A stretch of 64,000 nt of DNA from Nitrosomonas sp. (GCA_019635215.1 JAHBZZ010000002.1:62001-126000), one strand, 5' to 3'. Positions 34,263 through 43,558 are shown, counted from the first letter of the stretch. Program-made: numbers and translations. The notes: a model not told the origin generated them from the letters alone.

Positions 34263-35117
34263 CTAATGCACTGTCGGACCTGCATCGCGAAAAATAGCAT
34301 CAACGGTCAGCGCATCAAGACGATATTCCCGATCACAGATATCATCATGCACGACAATTTCTCCACGTTCCCGAAGTATAGCGTCAACTTCTTCGCGCCC
34401 CAATGATTGCAACATTTGGTAAACTTTCGCTGAGTTGTCATGGCAGCCATAATTGACGGTCTGTGCATCGAAGACACGAATCGTTTCGTTAACAAACAGG
34501 CGAATAAGCAAATCTGACGCGGACAGATTAAAAGCGGGTTGATTATGTACAGTTGCAGCGAGTGCTTCCGTACGTGCCCAACCATCCGGATCCTGCTTGT
34601 CTGCAGCTGGCAGTTTTTGCAACAAAATACCGGATATAGCCTGATCCGATGCAGTTAAAAAAAGACGTGAAGGTAATTGTTCCGATTGTCTGAAATAATG
34701 TTCGAAAATTTCAGCAATTGTATCGCCATCGAGCGGCACGATACTCTGATAGGTTTCACGCATGGAGAACATGTCAAGTGTCAATACCAACTGCCCATGG
34801 CCGAGCAGATCGGATACCGATTGCGGTTCAATAGCCGGCGCGCATTTTGCCATACCGCGCAAATGTAGACTGTCATTGCAATCGATAACCAGCATGGATA
34901 CGGGACCATTACCTTTAAGCTGCACAGTCAAACGCCCATGCTGTTTCAGATTATCACCCAGCAGTAATGTTGTCGCAGCCATTTCTCCAAGCAAATCAAT
35001 GACTGGCCGAGGATAATCACGGCCCTTCAGCATCTGCTGCCATACACTGTCCAAATGTACTACGGCACCACGTATATCCAAATTTTCCAGTAAAAAGCGC
35101 TGCACATAATCACTCAT
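34263..35117 (-). CDS. hslO: Hsp33 family chaperone with altered zinc centre
   Basis: 284 residues, normal length. The N-terminal fold is clear (RGAVVHLDSVW, GEMAATTLLLG, LTVQLKGNGPVSMLVIDC). The C-terminal redox switch of canonical Hsp33 uses CxC and CxxC to bind zinc. Here the first motif reads C225-H-D227 (YGCHDNSAKV) and the second D258-D-I-C261 (VHDDICDREY), so two of four cysteines are Asp. The surrounding helix EEVDAILRERGEIVV is intact. The protein may bind a metal by Cys2Asp2 or be redox-insensitive. It starts 9 bases after hypF and is probably in the hydrogenase maturation operon. Confidence 0.9.
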   Translation of the reverse strand: MSDYVQRFLLENLDIRGAVVHLDSVWQQMLKGRDYPRPVIDLLGEMAATTLLLGDNLKQHGRLTVQLKGNGPVSMLVIDCNDSLHLRGMAKCAPAIEPQSVSDLLGHGQLVLTLDMFSMRETYQSIVPLDGDTIAEIFEHYFRQSEQLPSRLFLTASDQAISGILLQKLPAADKQDPDGWARTEALAATVHNQPAFNLSASDLLIRLFVNETIRVFDAQTVNYGCHDNSAKVYQMLQSLGREEVDAILRERGEIVVHDDICDREYRLDALTVDAIFRDAGPTVH

Positions 35118-35126
35118 TGTATTAGA

Positions 35127-36233
35127 TCATTCCTTGATATTCATTAATCCATCATTCCGTATGGCCTGCAATGCGACCCAAGCCTGCCCCAGCGCAATGG
35201 CGCTGTCATCCGGCGATACTTTCCGGGCTTTGAAAAGACGTATCGGACCATCACTTAACCGATCCGCAAGTCCATGCTTTAAAATTTCATTATGAAAACA
35301 GCCACCGCCCAGAGCAAGGCAGGCAATACCCAGCCGCTGCGACATCCGCTCCACCCATTCAACCAGACCGGCGCATAATGTAGCGTGAAACATTGCAGCC
35401 GCGAATTCAATATCCGCATGAGTGGAATAATCCATCAATACGGATAACACTGGTGAAAAATCCAATTGGTTACTGTCAGTGATAAGATAGCCATTTTCCG
35501 GAAGCTCTGTTTGATGCTTTTTTTCCGCGAGCCGCTGCAAATTTATCGCCGCCTGCGCCTCGTACGATTGGATCAGGTTCACACCGAGCAATCCCGCCGC
35601 CGCATCAAACAATCGTCCCATACTCGAGGTTTGCGGACAATTGATGTTCTGCCTCAACATATAAGCCACAGACTGCACCGCAGTCTGTTCCTCGAAACGC
35701 CGGACAACTTCATCCAGACGGCCCAGTTTTGCCAAAGCTGCAGCCGCCATACGCCAAGGCTCCTGTGCTGCGCGGTCCCCGCCAGGAAGCGCCAGTGTCG
35801 ACAAATGCCCCAGGCGCTCAAAATATTCGCCATCAACATACAATAACTCACCGCCCCATGGCGCCTGATCCGTTCCAAAACCGACACCATCGAGCGCAAG
35901 CCCTAATACCGGTGCTGTAATCTGGTGCTCGGCACAGACTGCTGCAATATGCGCATGATGATGCTGCACAGCAAGAATCGGAATTTGCCGATGCGCTGCA
36001 TAGTTACAGGCAAACTCGGTGCTGTAGAAATCCGGATGTAAATCATGCACAACGATTTCGGGTGTAATTGATAGCGTACGGCACATCATAGCGACCATAT
36101 CATCAAGCTTATGACGCGCTTGCGCAGTCGATAAATCACCTATCACCGGTGACAAATAAGCGATATTTCCTTGCGTCAGACAAATCGTGTTTTTCAACCA
36201 TGCACCACAGGCAAGAACCGATGGCCCGGTCAT
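35127..36233 (-). CDS. hypF: Short HypF: carbamoyltransferase (Kae1-like) domain only
   Basis: 368 residues from the ATG at 36233; an upstream TTG would add 15. Full HypF is about 750 residues with acylphosphatase, zinc-finger and YrdC-like domains; none of these is present here or upstream. What remains is the Kae1/TobZ-like domain: LACGAWLKNTICL, VQHHHAHIAAVCAEH (metal ligands), LALDGVGFGTDQAPWGGELL and LGGGCFHNEIL. HypF makes the carbamoyl group that becomes cyanide on the NiFe iron. From memory, Ralstonia HypF1 is also short and works. It is 66 bases after hypB and 9 before hslO. Confidence 0.88.
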   Translation of the reverse strand: MTGPSVLACGAWLKNTICLTQGNIAYLSPVIGDLSTAQARHKLDDMVAMMCRTLSITPEIVVHDLHPDFYSTEFACNYAAHRQIPILAVQHHHAHIAAVCAEHQITAPVLGLALDGVGFGTDQAPWGGELLYVDGEYFERLGHLSTLALPGGDRAAQEPWRMAAAALAKLGRLDEVVRRFEEQTAVQSVAYMLRQNINCPQTSSMGRLFDAAAGLLGVNLIQSYEAQAAINLQRLAEKKHQTELPENGYLITDSNQLDFSPVLSVLMDYSTHADIEFAAAMFHATLCAGLVEWVERMSQRLGIACLALGGGCFHNEILKHGLADRLSDGPIRLFKARKVSPDDSAIALGQAWVALQAIRNDGLMNIKE

Positions 36234-36299
36234 TGCCAGTTTGATTGCTGTAAAGATGGCAGGATTTGAGCGAATCAATAGCAGACAAATTTTAAAAGG

Positions 36300-37106
36300 T
36301 TATAACGTTGTCTTCTCAGCCGTCACAACCTGCCGTGTCATACGCCGATGGCCCGATTTGATCCAGTCTACCCACTGTTGCAGCCCGCTTCCCTCGGTCG
36401 CGGATATATTCATCACCTGCAATGCAGGATTGACACGATGCGCATATTCAATCACCTGTTCCACATCGAATGATAAATAGGGCAGCAGGTCGCATTTATT
36501 TAACAGCATCACATCCGCCGCATGAAACATATCGGGATATTTAAGCGGCTTGTCTTCCCCTTCGGTAACGGACAGAATCACTACTTTATGCGCTTCACCC
36601 AGATCAAAACCCGCCGGACACACCAGATTCCCGACATTTTCGACAAACAGCAGGCTGTTATCCCGCAAATCCAGTTGCTCCATGGCATGCCCGACCATAT
36701 GCGCATCAAGATGGCACCCCTTCCCGGTATTGATCTGCAAGGCAGGTACACCCGTTGCACGGATACGCATGGCATCATGATCGGTCTGCTGATCGCCTTC
36801 AATCACGGCAATCGGCAAGGTATCCTGTAAAACCTTGATGGTTTCAACCAGTAATGTGGTTTTACCGGAACCGGGGCTGGATACCAGGTTCAGCATAAAA
36901 ATGCCGTGTCCGGCTAGAAAATGACGATTTTCCTGCGCATAGCGGTCGTTCTTAGCCAGAATGGCTTGTTCGATCTTAACCCTGCGTGATTCATTCATGC
37001 CAGGTACATGAACATGTGCATCAATTGCACTATCGTGATTGTGATCATGCAGAATTTTACCATTCATATGAACATGACCTGTCCCGCAACCACACATTGT
37101 GCACAT
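36300..37106 (-). CDS. hypB: Hydrogenase nickel-incorporation GTPase HypB
   Basis: 268 residues. The N-terminus MCTMCGCG is the high-affinity nickel site, followed by a short His-rich stretch (HVHMNGKILHDHNHD) that may store nickel. The GTPase has the P-loop SSPGSGKTT (76-84), EGDQQTDHDA, QINTGKGCHLDA and NKCDLLPY. HypB with HypA inserts nickel into [NiFe] hydrogenase in a GTP-dependent step. It is 9 bases after hypA on the same strand. Confidence 0.96.
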   Translation of the reverse strand: MCTMCGCGTGHVHMNGKILHDHNHDSAIDAHVHVPGMNESRRVKIEQAILAKNDRYAQENRHFLAGHGIFMLNLVSSPGSGKTTLLVETIKVLQDTLPIAVIEGDQQTDHDAMRIRATGVPALQINTGKGCHLDAHMVGHAMEQLDLRDNSLLFVENVGNLVCPAGFDLGEAHKVVILSVTEGEDKPLKYPDMFHAADVMLLNKCDLLPYLSFDVEQVIEYAHRVNPALQVMNISATEGSGLQQWVDWIKSGHRRMTRQVVTAEKTTL

Positions 37107-37115
37107 TATGACCTC

Positions 37116-37457
37116 CTATTCAACTTCCAACTCTTTAATACGCATCTCATCACCGGCGATTACTTTTATTGCATAATTGCCACAGCTTGGACAAGCATCA
37201 TAAAGTGTATTGAGAACCATCTCGCAATGACACTGCATACACCTACCCCAGCCTTCGATGTCAATGATTTCAAGTTTTGCCTGCTGTGCGATCGTACCAT
37301 CCGTAACAGCTGAGAAACAAAACTGCAGCGCTTCTTTTTCCACACAAGACAACCGTCCTACTTCCATCCATACTGTGCTGACCTGCGTAAAACTCTGTTC
37401 GGCAGCTTCTTCTTCGATAATCTGCAGCATATTCTCTGCCAACGCCATTTCATGCAT
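37116..37457 (-). CDS. hypA: Hydrogenase nickel metallochaperone HypA
   Basis: 113 residues starting MHEMALAENM; the His at position 2 is the nickel ligand. The structural zinc site is C73-x2-C76 and C89-x2-C92 (GRCMQC and ACPSC). It delivers nickel with HypB. It is the second gene of a minus-strand operon after the maturation endopeptidase, 100 bases behind it. Confidence 0.95.
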   Translation of the reverse strand: MHEMALAENMLQIIEEEAAEQSFTQVSTVWMEVGRLSCVEKEALQFCFSAVTDGTIAQQAKLEIIDIEGWGRCMQCHCEMVLNTLYDACPSCGNYAIKVIAGDEMRIKELEVE

Positions 37458-37557
37458 ATCATCAGTTTAACTTGTCCCGCCGACCCGCATCACCCCACCC
37501 GACAACGCGGCCGCAGCTCCTGCCGGTATTTCGCTGCCATGCGCATAGCCATGAAAA

Positions 37558-38010
37558 TCATGATTGCCAATAGCGCAGGTTTATAAACTGAATGGCTGCA
37601 TTCAAATTGTACGCTGCCTTTTTACTGAACAGATCGCCCAAGGCGAAATTATAGCCCCGAATACGCAGTAGAGAAGCTGCCGGCGGATCACGCTGATACA
37701 CCTGTTGATAAACATAGAGCAATGCTGCAGGTGTAAGCGCATGGCTGGTGTAACTCTCATCTTTGAATGCTGCGATGGGTGAGAATTCAAAGGGTGCGTT
37801 ACAAACCGTATCCGCATCGACAAATACCGTCTCATGATACTCATGCAGATCTGTCACATGCTCAACCAGTAATTGCATATCACTGCAACAACAGACATCT
37901 TCCCATCCCAATTGTGCAATTTTATCAATAAATAACGGTCCCAGCGCATCATCACCCCGCCCTGGATTACCATACCCCAAGAAAAACAATTTTTTTGCCG
38001 ACCTCGTCAT
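37558..38010 (-). CDS. Hydrogenase maturation endopeptidase (HoxW/HyaD type)
   Basis: 150 residues from the ATG at 38010; a TTG five codons upstream is less likely. The family signature is LFFLGYGNPGRGDDALGP, with further motifs VFVDADTV and SHALTPAALL. The protease removes a C-terminal peptide from the hydrogenase large subunit after nickel insertion. It specifically resembles HoxW-like proteases of soluble group 3 hydrogenases, judging from SHALTP; this subgroup is inference. No large subunit gene is in the window. It is the first gene of the hyp operon. Confidence 0.85.
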   Translation of the reverse strand: MTRSAKKLFFLGYGNPGRGDDALGPLFIDKIAQLGWEDVCCCSDMQLLVEHVTDLHEYHETVFVDADTVCNAPFEFSPIAAFKDESYTSHALTPAALLYVYQQVYQRDPPAASLLRIRGYNFALGDLFSKKAAYNLNAAIQFINLRYWQS

Positions 38011-38067
38011 CGGTTGAGTATACAAGAAGCGTTTGCTAGTATGTCAACATGCTTATTCCAAAATCAC

Positions 38068-38274
38068 ATGATGCAAAAGCCGCTCATCACACTGGGGATT
38101 ATTTTACTTATTCTGGGCGCGATCTGGCCCCTGCTCTCCAAATTGCCGTTTGGCCGATTACCGGGCGACATTTATATAGAAAAGGAAAATTTTACTTTCT
38201 ATTTCCCGTTGACGACAGGTCTGCTGATTTCAATTGTTTTATCGGTGTTACTGTGGTTTTGGATGCGAAAATGA
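38068..38274 (+). CDS. DUF2905 family small membrane protein
   Basis: 68 residues from the ATG at 38068 (a second ATG follows directly). Two hydrophobic helices (~6-22, ~45-65) enclose the family motif LPFGRLPGDI with a short polar loop. DUF2905 proteins are widespread small inner-membrane proteins of unknown role. It is divergent from the hydrogenase protease gene with 57 bases between starts. Confidence 0.82.
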   Translation: MMQKPLITLGIILLILGAIWPLLSKLPFGRLPGDIYIEKENFTFYFPLTTGLLISIVLSVLLWFWMRK

Positions 38275-38450
38275 AACACGTGTGCTGTCATATTTTCCTC
38301 ACCACTTTCTTTACCCAATGATAATCCGAACAGCCAGCCATTGGTTGAGTGCATTGAATAACATGGAATCCCGCAAGCTCGTAAAAACCAAAAAGCGGAT
38401 TCCCAAATCGAACGCATGCTGAGAAAGGCAGGAAATAAAAAATTATTGAA

Positions 38451-39551
38451 TCATCTTGAGACATCAAGCATTCTATCGAGCGCCAGCTTTGCAAGTGCTG
38501 CTTCATGCTTCGGCACCTGGATACGATTCACTACCCTACCATTGGCAAGATTTTCAACCGCCCAGGTCAGATGTTGCGGATCAATGCGCGCCATGGTTGA
38601 ACACATGCATACCAGCGGCGACATAAAATGAACGAACTTTCCTTGTGACTTGAATTCCTCCGCAATTCTGCTGACCAGATTCAGTTCGGTTCCGACCAGC
38701 CAGCGTGTGCCTTCGTCAGCTTCCGCGATAGTGCGAATAATGTATTCGGTAGACCCTACATAATCCGAAGCATTGCAGACTTCAAAGCTGCATTCGGGGT
38801 GTGATATGACGATACCTTCGGGAAACTTATTGCGGAAACGAATGATATGCTGCGGCTGAAACATCTGATGCACTGAGCAATACCCTTTCCACAACAGAAT
38901 TTTGGCTTTCTTGATTTGTTCTGGCGTTAACCCGCCCATTGGTTCGTCAAAATCCCAGACCATCATTTCCTCCAATGGGATTCCGAGCTGATGACCGCTC
39001 CAACGGCCAAGGTGCTGATCAGGAAAAAACAGAATCTTTTCACGCTGACGGAACGACCATTCCAGGATTTTTCCCGCATTACTCGATGTACAGACGATAC
39101 CGCCGTGTTCGCCGCAAAATGCCTTGAGGTCTGCAGCGGAATTGATGTAAGTTACCGGTGTTACAACTTCGTCCGGTTTCAGTATCTCACCCAGCTCGCG
39201 CCAGGCGCGTTCAACTTTCGCCAGACTGGCCATATCCGCCATTGAACAACCTGCCGCCATATCCGGCAGGATAACGGTTTGCTCGTCGCCGGACAGGACA
39301 TCAGCCACTTCCGCCATAAAATGCACACCGCAAAACACCAAGTAATCAGCATCTGTTTGTGCTGCCTGAAAGGCGAGCTTTAAAGAATCTCCGGTTAAAT
39401 CTGCATGGCGATACACGTCTGCTCGTTGATAATGGTGCGCCAAAATGACCATGCGTTTTCCCAGAAACTGTTTTGCCACCTGTATGCGCTGCACACAGAC
39501 TTCATCCTCTATGTGATCAAAATTTTCAAAACCCATCGCATTTACTTGCAT
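38451..39551 (-). CDS. nadA: Quinolinate synthase NadA
   Basis: 366 residues. Landmarks: VILAHHYQRADVYRHADLTG, DYLVFCGVHFMAEVADVLSG, PDMAAGCSMADM, CTSSNAGKILEW, FFPDQHLGRWSG, SHPECSFEV and the end FMSPLVCMCSTMARIDP. These include cysteines for the catalytic [4Fe-4S] cluster. The enzyme condenses iminoaspartate and dihydroxyacetone phosphate to quinolinate, the first committed step of NAD synthesis. A second ATG 15 bases later is an alternative start. It is transcribed alone, divergent from lptC. Confidence 0.95.
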   Translation of the reverse strand: MQVNAMGFENFDHIEDEVCVQRIQVAKQFLGKRMVILAHHYQRADVYRHADLTGDSLKLAFQAAQTDADYLVFCGVHFMAEVADVLSGDEQTVILPDMAAGCSMADMASLAKVERAWRELGEILKPDEVVTPVTYINSAADLKAFCGEHGGIVCTSSNAGKILEWSFRQREKILFFPDQHLGRWSGHQLGIPLEEMMVWDFDEPMGGLTPEQIKKAKILLWKGYCSVHQMFQPQHIIRFRNKFPEGIVISHPECSFEVCNASDYVGSTEYIIRTIAEADEGTRWLVGTELNLVSRIAEEFKSQGKFVHFMSPLVCMCSTMARIDPQHLTWAVENLANGRVVNRIQVPKHEAALAKLALDRMLDVSR

Positions 39552-39824
39552 TTCAAATTTTTTCGCTTAAAAAATTCTGTATAAAAAATAGGAAGGATAC
39601 AAAAAAACCTATACCTATGGACGTGTAATAGAGGAAGTAAGTTCTGCTATAATGCAGCCCAGATCAACCTAAAAACAAATCGAAAACACTTGCATCTCAC
39701 AAAAGCGTTGAAGATGCTGCGTTAAGCCATCAATTTCATTCATCATTCAGATACGGAATTTTAACGCATAAACGCATGTGCGTTCATTTAATGACAATTG
39801 CAAACAAACTGAGCTCTTTATTTG

Positions 39825-40394
39825 ATGATTCGCCGCTCATATTTCAGTTTTACATTTATTTTATTGACCGGACTCCTTGCGCTCACAGTTTGGCTGGATA
39901 AAGTGACCCACCCTTTGTCCACGGTACCCGAGCTTGATTTCTATCAACAGCCGGATTATATCATTGAGCATATCTCAGGTCTGCGCGTAGAACACGAAAA
40001 AACCATTCACCGCTTTTTCCACGCAAAGAAAATGTTCCATTACATCAACCAGGATCTAACGCAACTGGAAAACATACAATTTACCAACACCGAAATTGAT
40101 AACCCCCCGTTCCGGGTATTTGCCGATCACGCGGAATTGCGCAATCATGGTGAAGATATTTTTCTGAATGGGAATGTCACTGTAGAACGAGGTTTAGATG
40201 AGGATAAGGGTAAGATTACATTAAAAACCGATAAACTGCATCTTCTCCCCGATGAAAACAAGGTTAGAACAGACACATCCGTTATGATATCAAGGCTTAA
40301 TACAACCATACACGCTGTTGGGCTGGAATTAAACAACCATACTGGAATACTAGAACTGTTGTCACGGGTACGCGCGGTGGATCAAAAACCATGA
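39825..40394 (+). CDS. lptC: LPS export protein LptC
   Basis: 189 residues from the ATG at 39825 (a TTG just before it is not needed). A single N-terminal membrane helix (~5-24, FTFILLTGLLALTVWL) is followed by a beta-jellyroll periplasmic domain with DYIIEHISGLRV and the later VFADHAELRNHGEDIFLNGN. LptC sits in the inner membrane and passes lipopolysaccharide from LptB2FG to LptA. The sequence is divergent from E. coli LptC but the operon lptC-lptA-lptB makes the assignment secure. It overlaps lptA by 4 bases. Confidence 0.9.
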   Translation: MIRRSYFSFTFILLTGLLALTVWLDKVTHPLSTVPELDFYQQPDYIIEHISGLRVEHEKTIHRFFHAKKMFHYINQDLTQLENIQFTNTEIDNPPFRVFADHAELRNHGEDIFLNGNVTVERGLDEDKGKITLKTDKLHLLPDENKVRTDTSVMISRLNTTIHAVGLELNNHTGILELLSRVRAVDQKP

Positions 40395-40948
40395 AGCATA
40401 TTTACATTTTTTTAATTCTGCTCTTTTTTTTAGGCGAAACAGCCGCCGAACGTACTGACCGTGACAAGCCGATTTACCTTGAAGCTGATCGCGCAACAGT
40501 CGAAGACATCAAAAGAAAAGATTCAACACGCGTCAGTGTATTTACCGGCAATGTCATCTTGACACAAGGCACATTACGTATAACCGCAGACAAGGTTGTT
40601 TTGAAAGAGGATATCAACGGTTTCCGTCATGCCACAGCAACCGGTAATTTAGTGACTTTCCGTCAAAAGCGCGATGGCATCGATGAATATATTGAAGGTT
40701 GGAGTAAACGTGTCGAATATGATAACAAATCGGACAAAATTGAATTGTTTAGACAGGCGCGCCTGAAACGCGGTGAAGATGAAGTGAAAGGCGATTATAT
40801 TTCATACAACATGACCAGCGAATTTTTTCAGGTTATCGGCAGCAATGAGCGCGGCGTCGAAACAGGTGCCGACAATCGTGTCCGTATTATTTTTCAACCC
40901 AAAAACAAATCTGATAGCGCAACACCCGACGTATCCGACTCTGAATAA
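40391..40948 (+). CDS. lptA: LPS periplasmic bridge protein LptA
   Basis: 185 residues with a signal peptide (MKHIYIFLILLFFLGETAAE). The OstA-like beta-jellyroll has DKPIYLEADRATVED, VSVFTGNVILTQGTLRITAD and a C-terminal GADNRVRIIFQPK. LptA polymers bridge the periplasm between LptC and LptD. Its start overlaps lptC (ATGA), showing translational coupling; lptB starts 7 bases after its stop. Confidence 0.92.
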   Translation: MKHIYIFLILLFFLGETAAERTDRDKPIYLEADRATVEDIKRKDSTRVSVFTGNVILTQGTLRITADKVVLKEDINGFRHATATGNLVTFRQKRDGIDEYIEGWSKRVEYDNKSDKIELFRQARLKRGEDEVKGDYISYNMTSEFFQVIGSNERGVETGADNRVRIIFQPKNKSDSATPDVSDSE

Positions 40949-40955
40949 TACTTCT

Positions 40956-41678
40956 ATGAGTATTTTAAAAGCCGAAAACTTAAAAAAGCGCTATAAATCA
41001 CGCACAGTCATTCACGATGTGTCCTTTTCATTAAACAGCGGCGAAGTAATCGGATTACTGGGTCCCAATGGCGCTGGCAAAACGACGTGTTTCTATATGA
41101 TCGTCGGCCTGATTCCTGTAGATCAAGGCAGTATTTTCATGGATGATCATGACTTAAGCAGATTGCCTATGCACCAAAGAGCGCGAATGGGTTTAAGTTA
41201 TTTACCACAGGAAGCTTCAATCTTCAGGAGATTATCCGTTGAAGACAACATACTCGCCATACTTGAACTGCATTGCAAGGACAGCAATCAACTGCAGCAA
41301 CAATTGGATGATCTGTTGCATGACTTGCAAATCGGTCACCTGCGCAACAATCCGGCAATCAGTTTATCGGGCGGCGAACGCCGTCGTGTTGAAATTGCAC
41401 GCGCCCTGGCTTCCCGTCCGCATTTTATTTTACTGGATGAACCTTTTGCAGGCGTTGATCCGATTGCCGTTATGGATATACAACGCGTAATTAAATTTCT
41501 GAAGGAAAAGAATATCGGCGTTTTGATTACCGATCATAATGTTCGTGAAACCTTGGGTATCTGCGATCGCGCTTATATCATCAGTAACGGTACCGTATTA
41601 GCACAAGGCAACCCTGATGAAATCATTTATAATGAGCATGTCAGGAAAGTTTATTTAGGAGAGCACTTTCAGTTGTAA
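40956..41678 (+). CDS. lptB: LPS export ABC transporter ATPase LptB
   Basis: 240 residues from the ATG at 40956. Walker A GPNGAGKTTCFYM, Q-loop SYLPQEASIF, signature LSGGERRRVEIARAL, Walker B ILLDEPFAGVDPI and switch His ITDHNVRETL. The family tail EHVRKVYLGEHF is present. It powers extraction of lipopolysaccharide from the inner membrane with LptFG (not in the window). Last gene of lptCAB; rpoN follows 54 bases on. Confidence 0.96.
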   Translation: MSILKAENLKKRYKSRTVIHDVSFSLNSGEVIGLLGPNGAGKTTCFYMIVGLIPVDQGSIFMDDHDLSRLPMHQRARMGLSYLPQEASIFRRLSVEDNILAILELHCKDSNQLQQQLDDLLHDLQIGHLRNNPAISLSGGERRRVEIARALASRPHFILLDEPFAGVDPIAVMDIQRVIKFLKEKNIGVLITDHNVRETLGICDRAYIISNGTVLAQGNPDEIIYNEHVRKVYLGEHFQL

Positions 41679-41732
41679 AAAGTAGAACTGAATCTTTTAC
41701 TTTTAGCAACCATTTCGCTGTTTCTTGAAACG

Positions 41733-43163
41733 ATGAAACCAACGCTCCAATTAAAATTAACGCAACAGCTTAATCTCACGCCGCAATTGCAGCAATCGAT
41801 TCGATTATTGCAATTATCCTCTGTTGAACTCAATCAAGAAATAGAACGCATTATTCAGGAAAACCCATTACTGGAATTGGATGATCACTGGAATGCGAAA
41901 CCCTATGACATGCAGAGATCCGATGAGCCGGCAAACGATACGGAACCGGACCCGGTCATGAGAGATGACAGTACACTGCAGATTGATCCGAACAACAATC
42001 TGGACTGGTATCAGGAAACCGGATTCTCAGCATATGACACACAGGACGAAGAACACGAAATACCGCAATTGGCCGCAGACCCGCCTAATTTAAGGGCACA
42101 TCTCAATCAGCAAATCAGCCTGAGTCAGATCACTGAGAAAGAAAAAAAAATCACCAGCCTGCTTATTGACAGTTTGAATGATGACGGATATTTGACACAG
42201 GACCTTGATGAGTTACTCGAAATACTCCCTGAAGAATTGGGCTTCACCATTGATGATCTTAATTATGCGTTATCCACGCTGCAGCACTTTGATCCGCCAG
42301 GTGTAGGCGCGCGGAATCTGCAGGAGTGCCTTCTATTGCAATTAAAAACGTTACCGGACGATACGCCACATCTTGAACGTGCAATAAAAGTTGTTACGCA
42401 TCATCTCAATGTGCTGGCTTCTCATGATTACGCCGTCATTAAGCGGATTCTGAAATGTGATGATCATACCTTACGTGCAGTACAAAAATTGATATTAAAT
42501 CTGAATCCCCGTCCGGGATCGGATTTTAATACGGCCAACATACGTTACGTTATACCTGACATTATTGTGAGCAAAATCAATGGTGTATGGGTCGCTAATT
42601 TAAACAAAAATGCAATGCCGCGTCTTAATATCAATCGCTTCTACGCGAGCATACTGAAACAGAAAAGTGAAGAAACAACACATGAATTATCCAATCAGCT
42701 CAACGAAGCTAAATGGTTGATTAAAAATCTTCAGCAACGCGCGAGTACTATATTCAATGTGTCAAATGCAATTGTCGAAAGACAGCAACAATTTTTTGAG
42801 CATGGCGAAATTGCCATGAGGCCCCTGGTGCTACGCGAAATTGCCGAATCTGTCGGCCTGCATGAATCAACCGTTTCACGCGTTACCACACAGAAATTTA
42901 TGCATACACCGCGCGGTATTTTTGAGCTCAAATATTTCTTTGGCAGCCATGTTGCCACTGATACGGGAGGGGCCTGCTCGGCAACTGCTATTCGCGCGTT
43001 AATCAAACAACTTGTTCAAAAAGAAAACCCCAGAAAACCTCTGAGCGACAATAAAATTGCGGGCATCCTAGAAGAACAAGGTATTGTCGTCGCACGCAGA
43101 ACAATAGCCAAATACCGTGAGTCGCTACAGATACCGCCGGCAAATCTACGTAAATCTTTATAA
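41733..43163 (+). CDS. rpoN: RNA polymerase sigma-54 factor
   Basis: 476 residues. Region I is glutamine-rich and binds core and activators (LTQQLNLTPQLQQSIRLLQL). The C-terminal DNA-binding part has the helix-turn-helix ESVGLHESTVSRVTTQKF and the RpoN box ARRTIAKYRESLQIP that reads the -24 element. It directs enhancer-dependent transcription, typically of nitrogen and carbon genes. The downstream order hpf-ptsN-hprK is the standard rpoN cluster of betaproteobacteria. Confidence 0.96.
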   Translation: MKPTLQLKLTQQLNLTPQLQQSIRLLQLSSVELNQEIERIIQENPLLELDDHWNAKPYDMQRSDEPANDTEPDPVMRDDSTLQIDPNNNLDWYQETGFSAYDTQDEEHEIPQLAADPPNLRAHLNQQISLSQITEKEKKITSLLIDSLNDDGYLTQDLDELLEILPEELGFTIDDLNYALSTLQHFDPPGVGARNLQECLLLQLKTLPDDTPHLERAIKVVTHHLNVLASHDYAVIKRILKCDDHTLRAVQKLILNLNPRPGSDFNTANIRYVIPDIIVSKINGVWVANLNKNAMPRLNINRFYASILKQKSEETTHELSNQLNEAKWLIKNLQQRASTIFNVSNAIVERQQQFFEHGEIAMRPLVLREIAESVGLHESTVSRVTTQKFMHTPRGIFELKYFFGSHVATDTGGACSATAIRALIKQLVQKENPRKPLSDNKIAGILEEQGIVVARRTIAKYRESLQIPPANLRKSL

Positions 43164-43182
43164 CTAAAACTAAGGAATGAAT

Positions 43183-43506
43183 ATGAATTTAAAACTTACA
43201 GGTAACCATGTCGAAGTAACGCCTGCAATGCGTGATTATGTTACTTCAAAAATCAGCAAAATCACGCGTCACTTTGATCATGTTATTGATGTTAATGTGA
43301 TTCTATCCGTTGAAAAACATAAACAAAAAGCGGAAGCTAATTTACACGTACGCGGAAAAGATATTTTCGTCGAGGCTGATGGCCCCGACATGTATGCATC
43401 GATCGACAGCCTGGTTGACAAACTTGATCGTCAAGTTCTTAAGCATAAAGAGAAAAATCTCGAAAAAAGAAATCACGGTTCTCTAAAAGATCAAGAACTC
43501 GAATAA
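43183..43506 (+). CDS. hpf: Ribosome hibernation promoting factor
   Basis: 107 residues. The ATG at 43183 is preferred over one at 43177 because aagga ends just before the latter, leaving a correct 6-base spacing only for the second. The fold is visible as LKLTGNHVEVTPAMRDYVTS, VNVILSVEKHKQKAEANLHV and DMYASIDSLVDKLDRQV. It is the short type that dimerises 70S ribosomes with RMF in gammaproteobacteria, or acts alone. It is 19 bases behind rpoN. Confidence 0.93.
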   Translation: MNLKLTGNHVEVTPAMRDYVTSKISKITRHFDHVIDVNVILSVEKHKQKAEANLHVRGKDIFVEADGPDMYASIDSLVDKLDRQVLKHKEKNLEKRNHGSLKDQELE

Positions 43507-43558
43507 CCTATCCAAAGATTTATCCCTATCAGTTTTTACAAATTCTTAAAGCTTCAAC

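Noticed and set aside
35127-36278. hypF as a truncated pseudogene
   Set aside because: The Kae1-like domain is intact with all metal and glycine motifs, the gene is in a tight operon, and short HypF proteins are known in Ralstonia, so a working short form is more likely.
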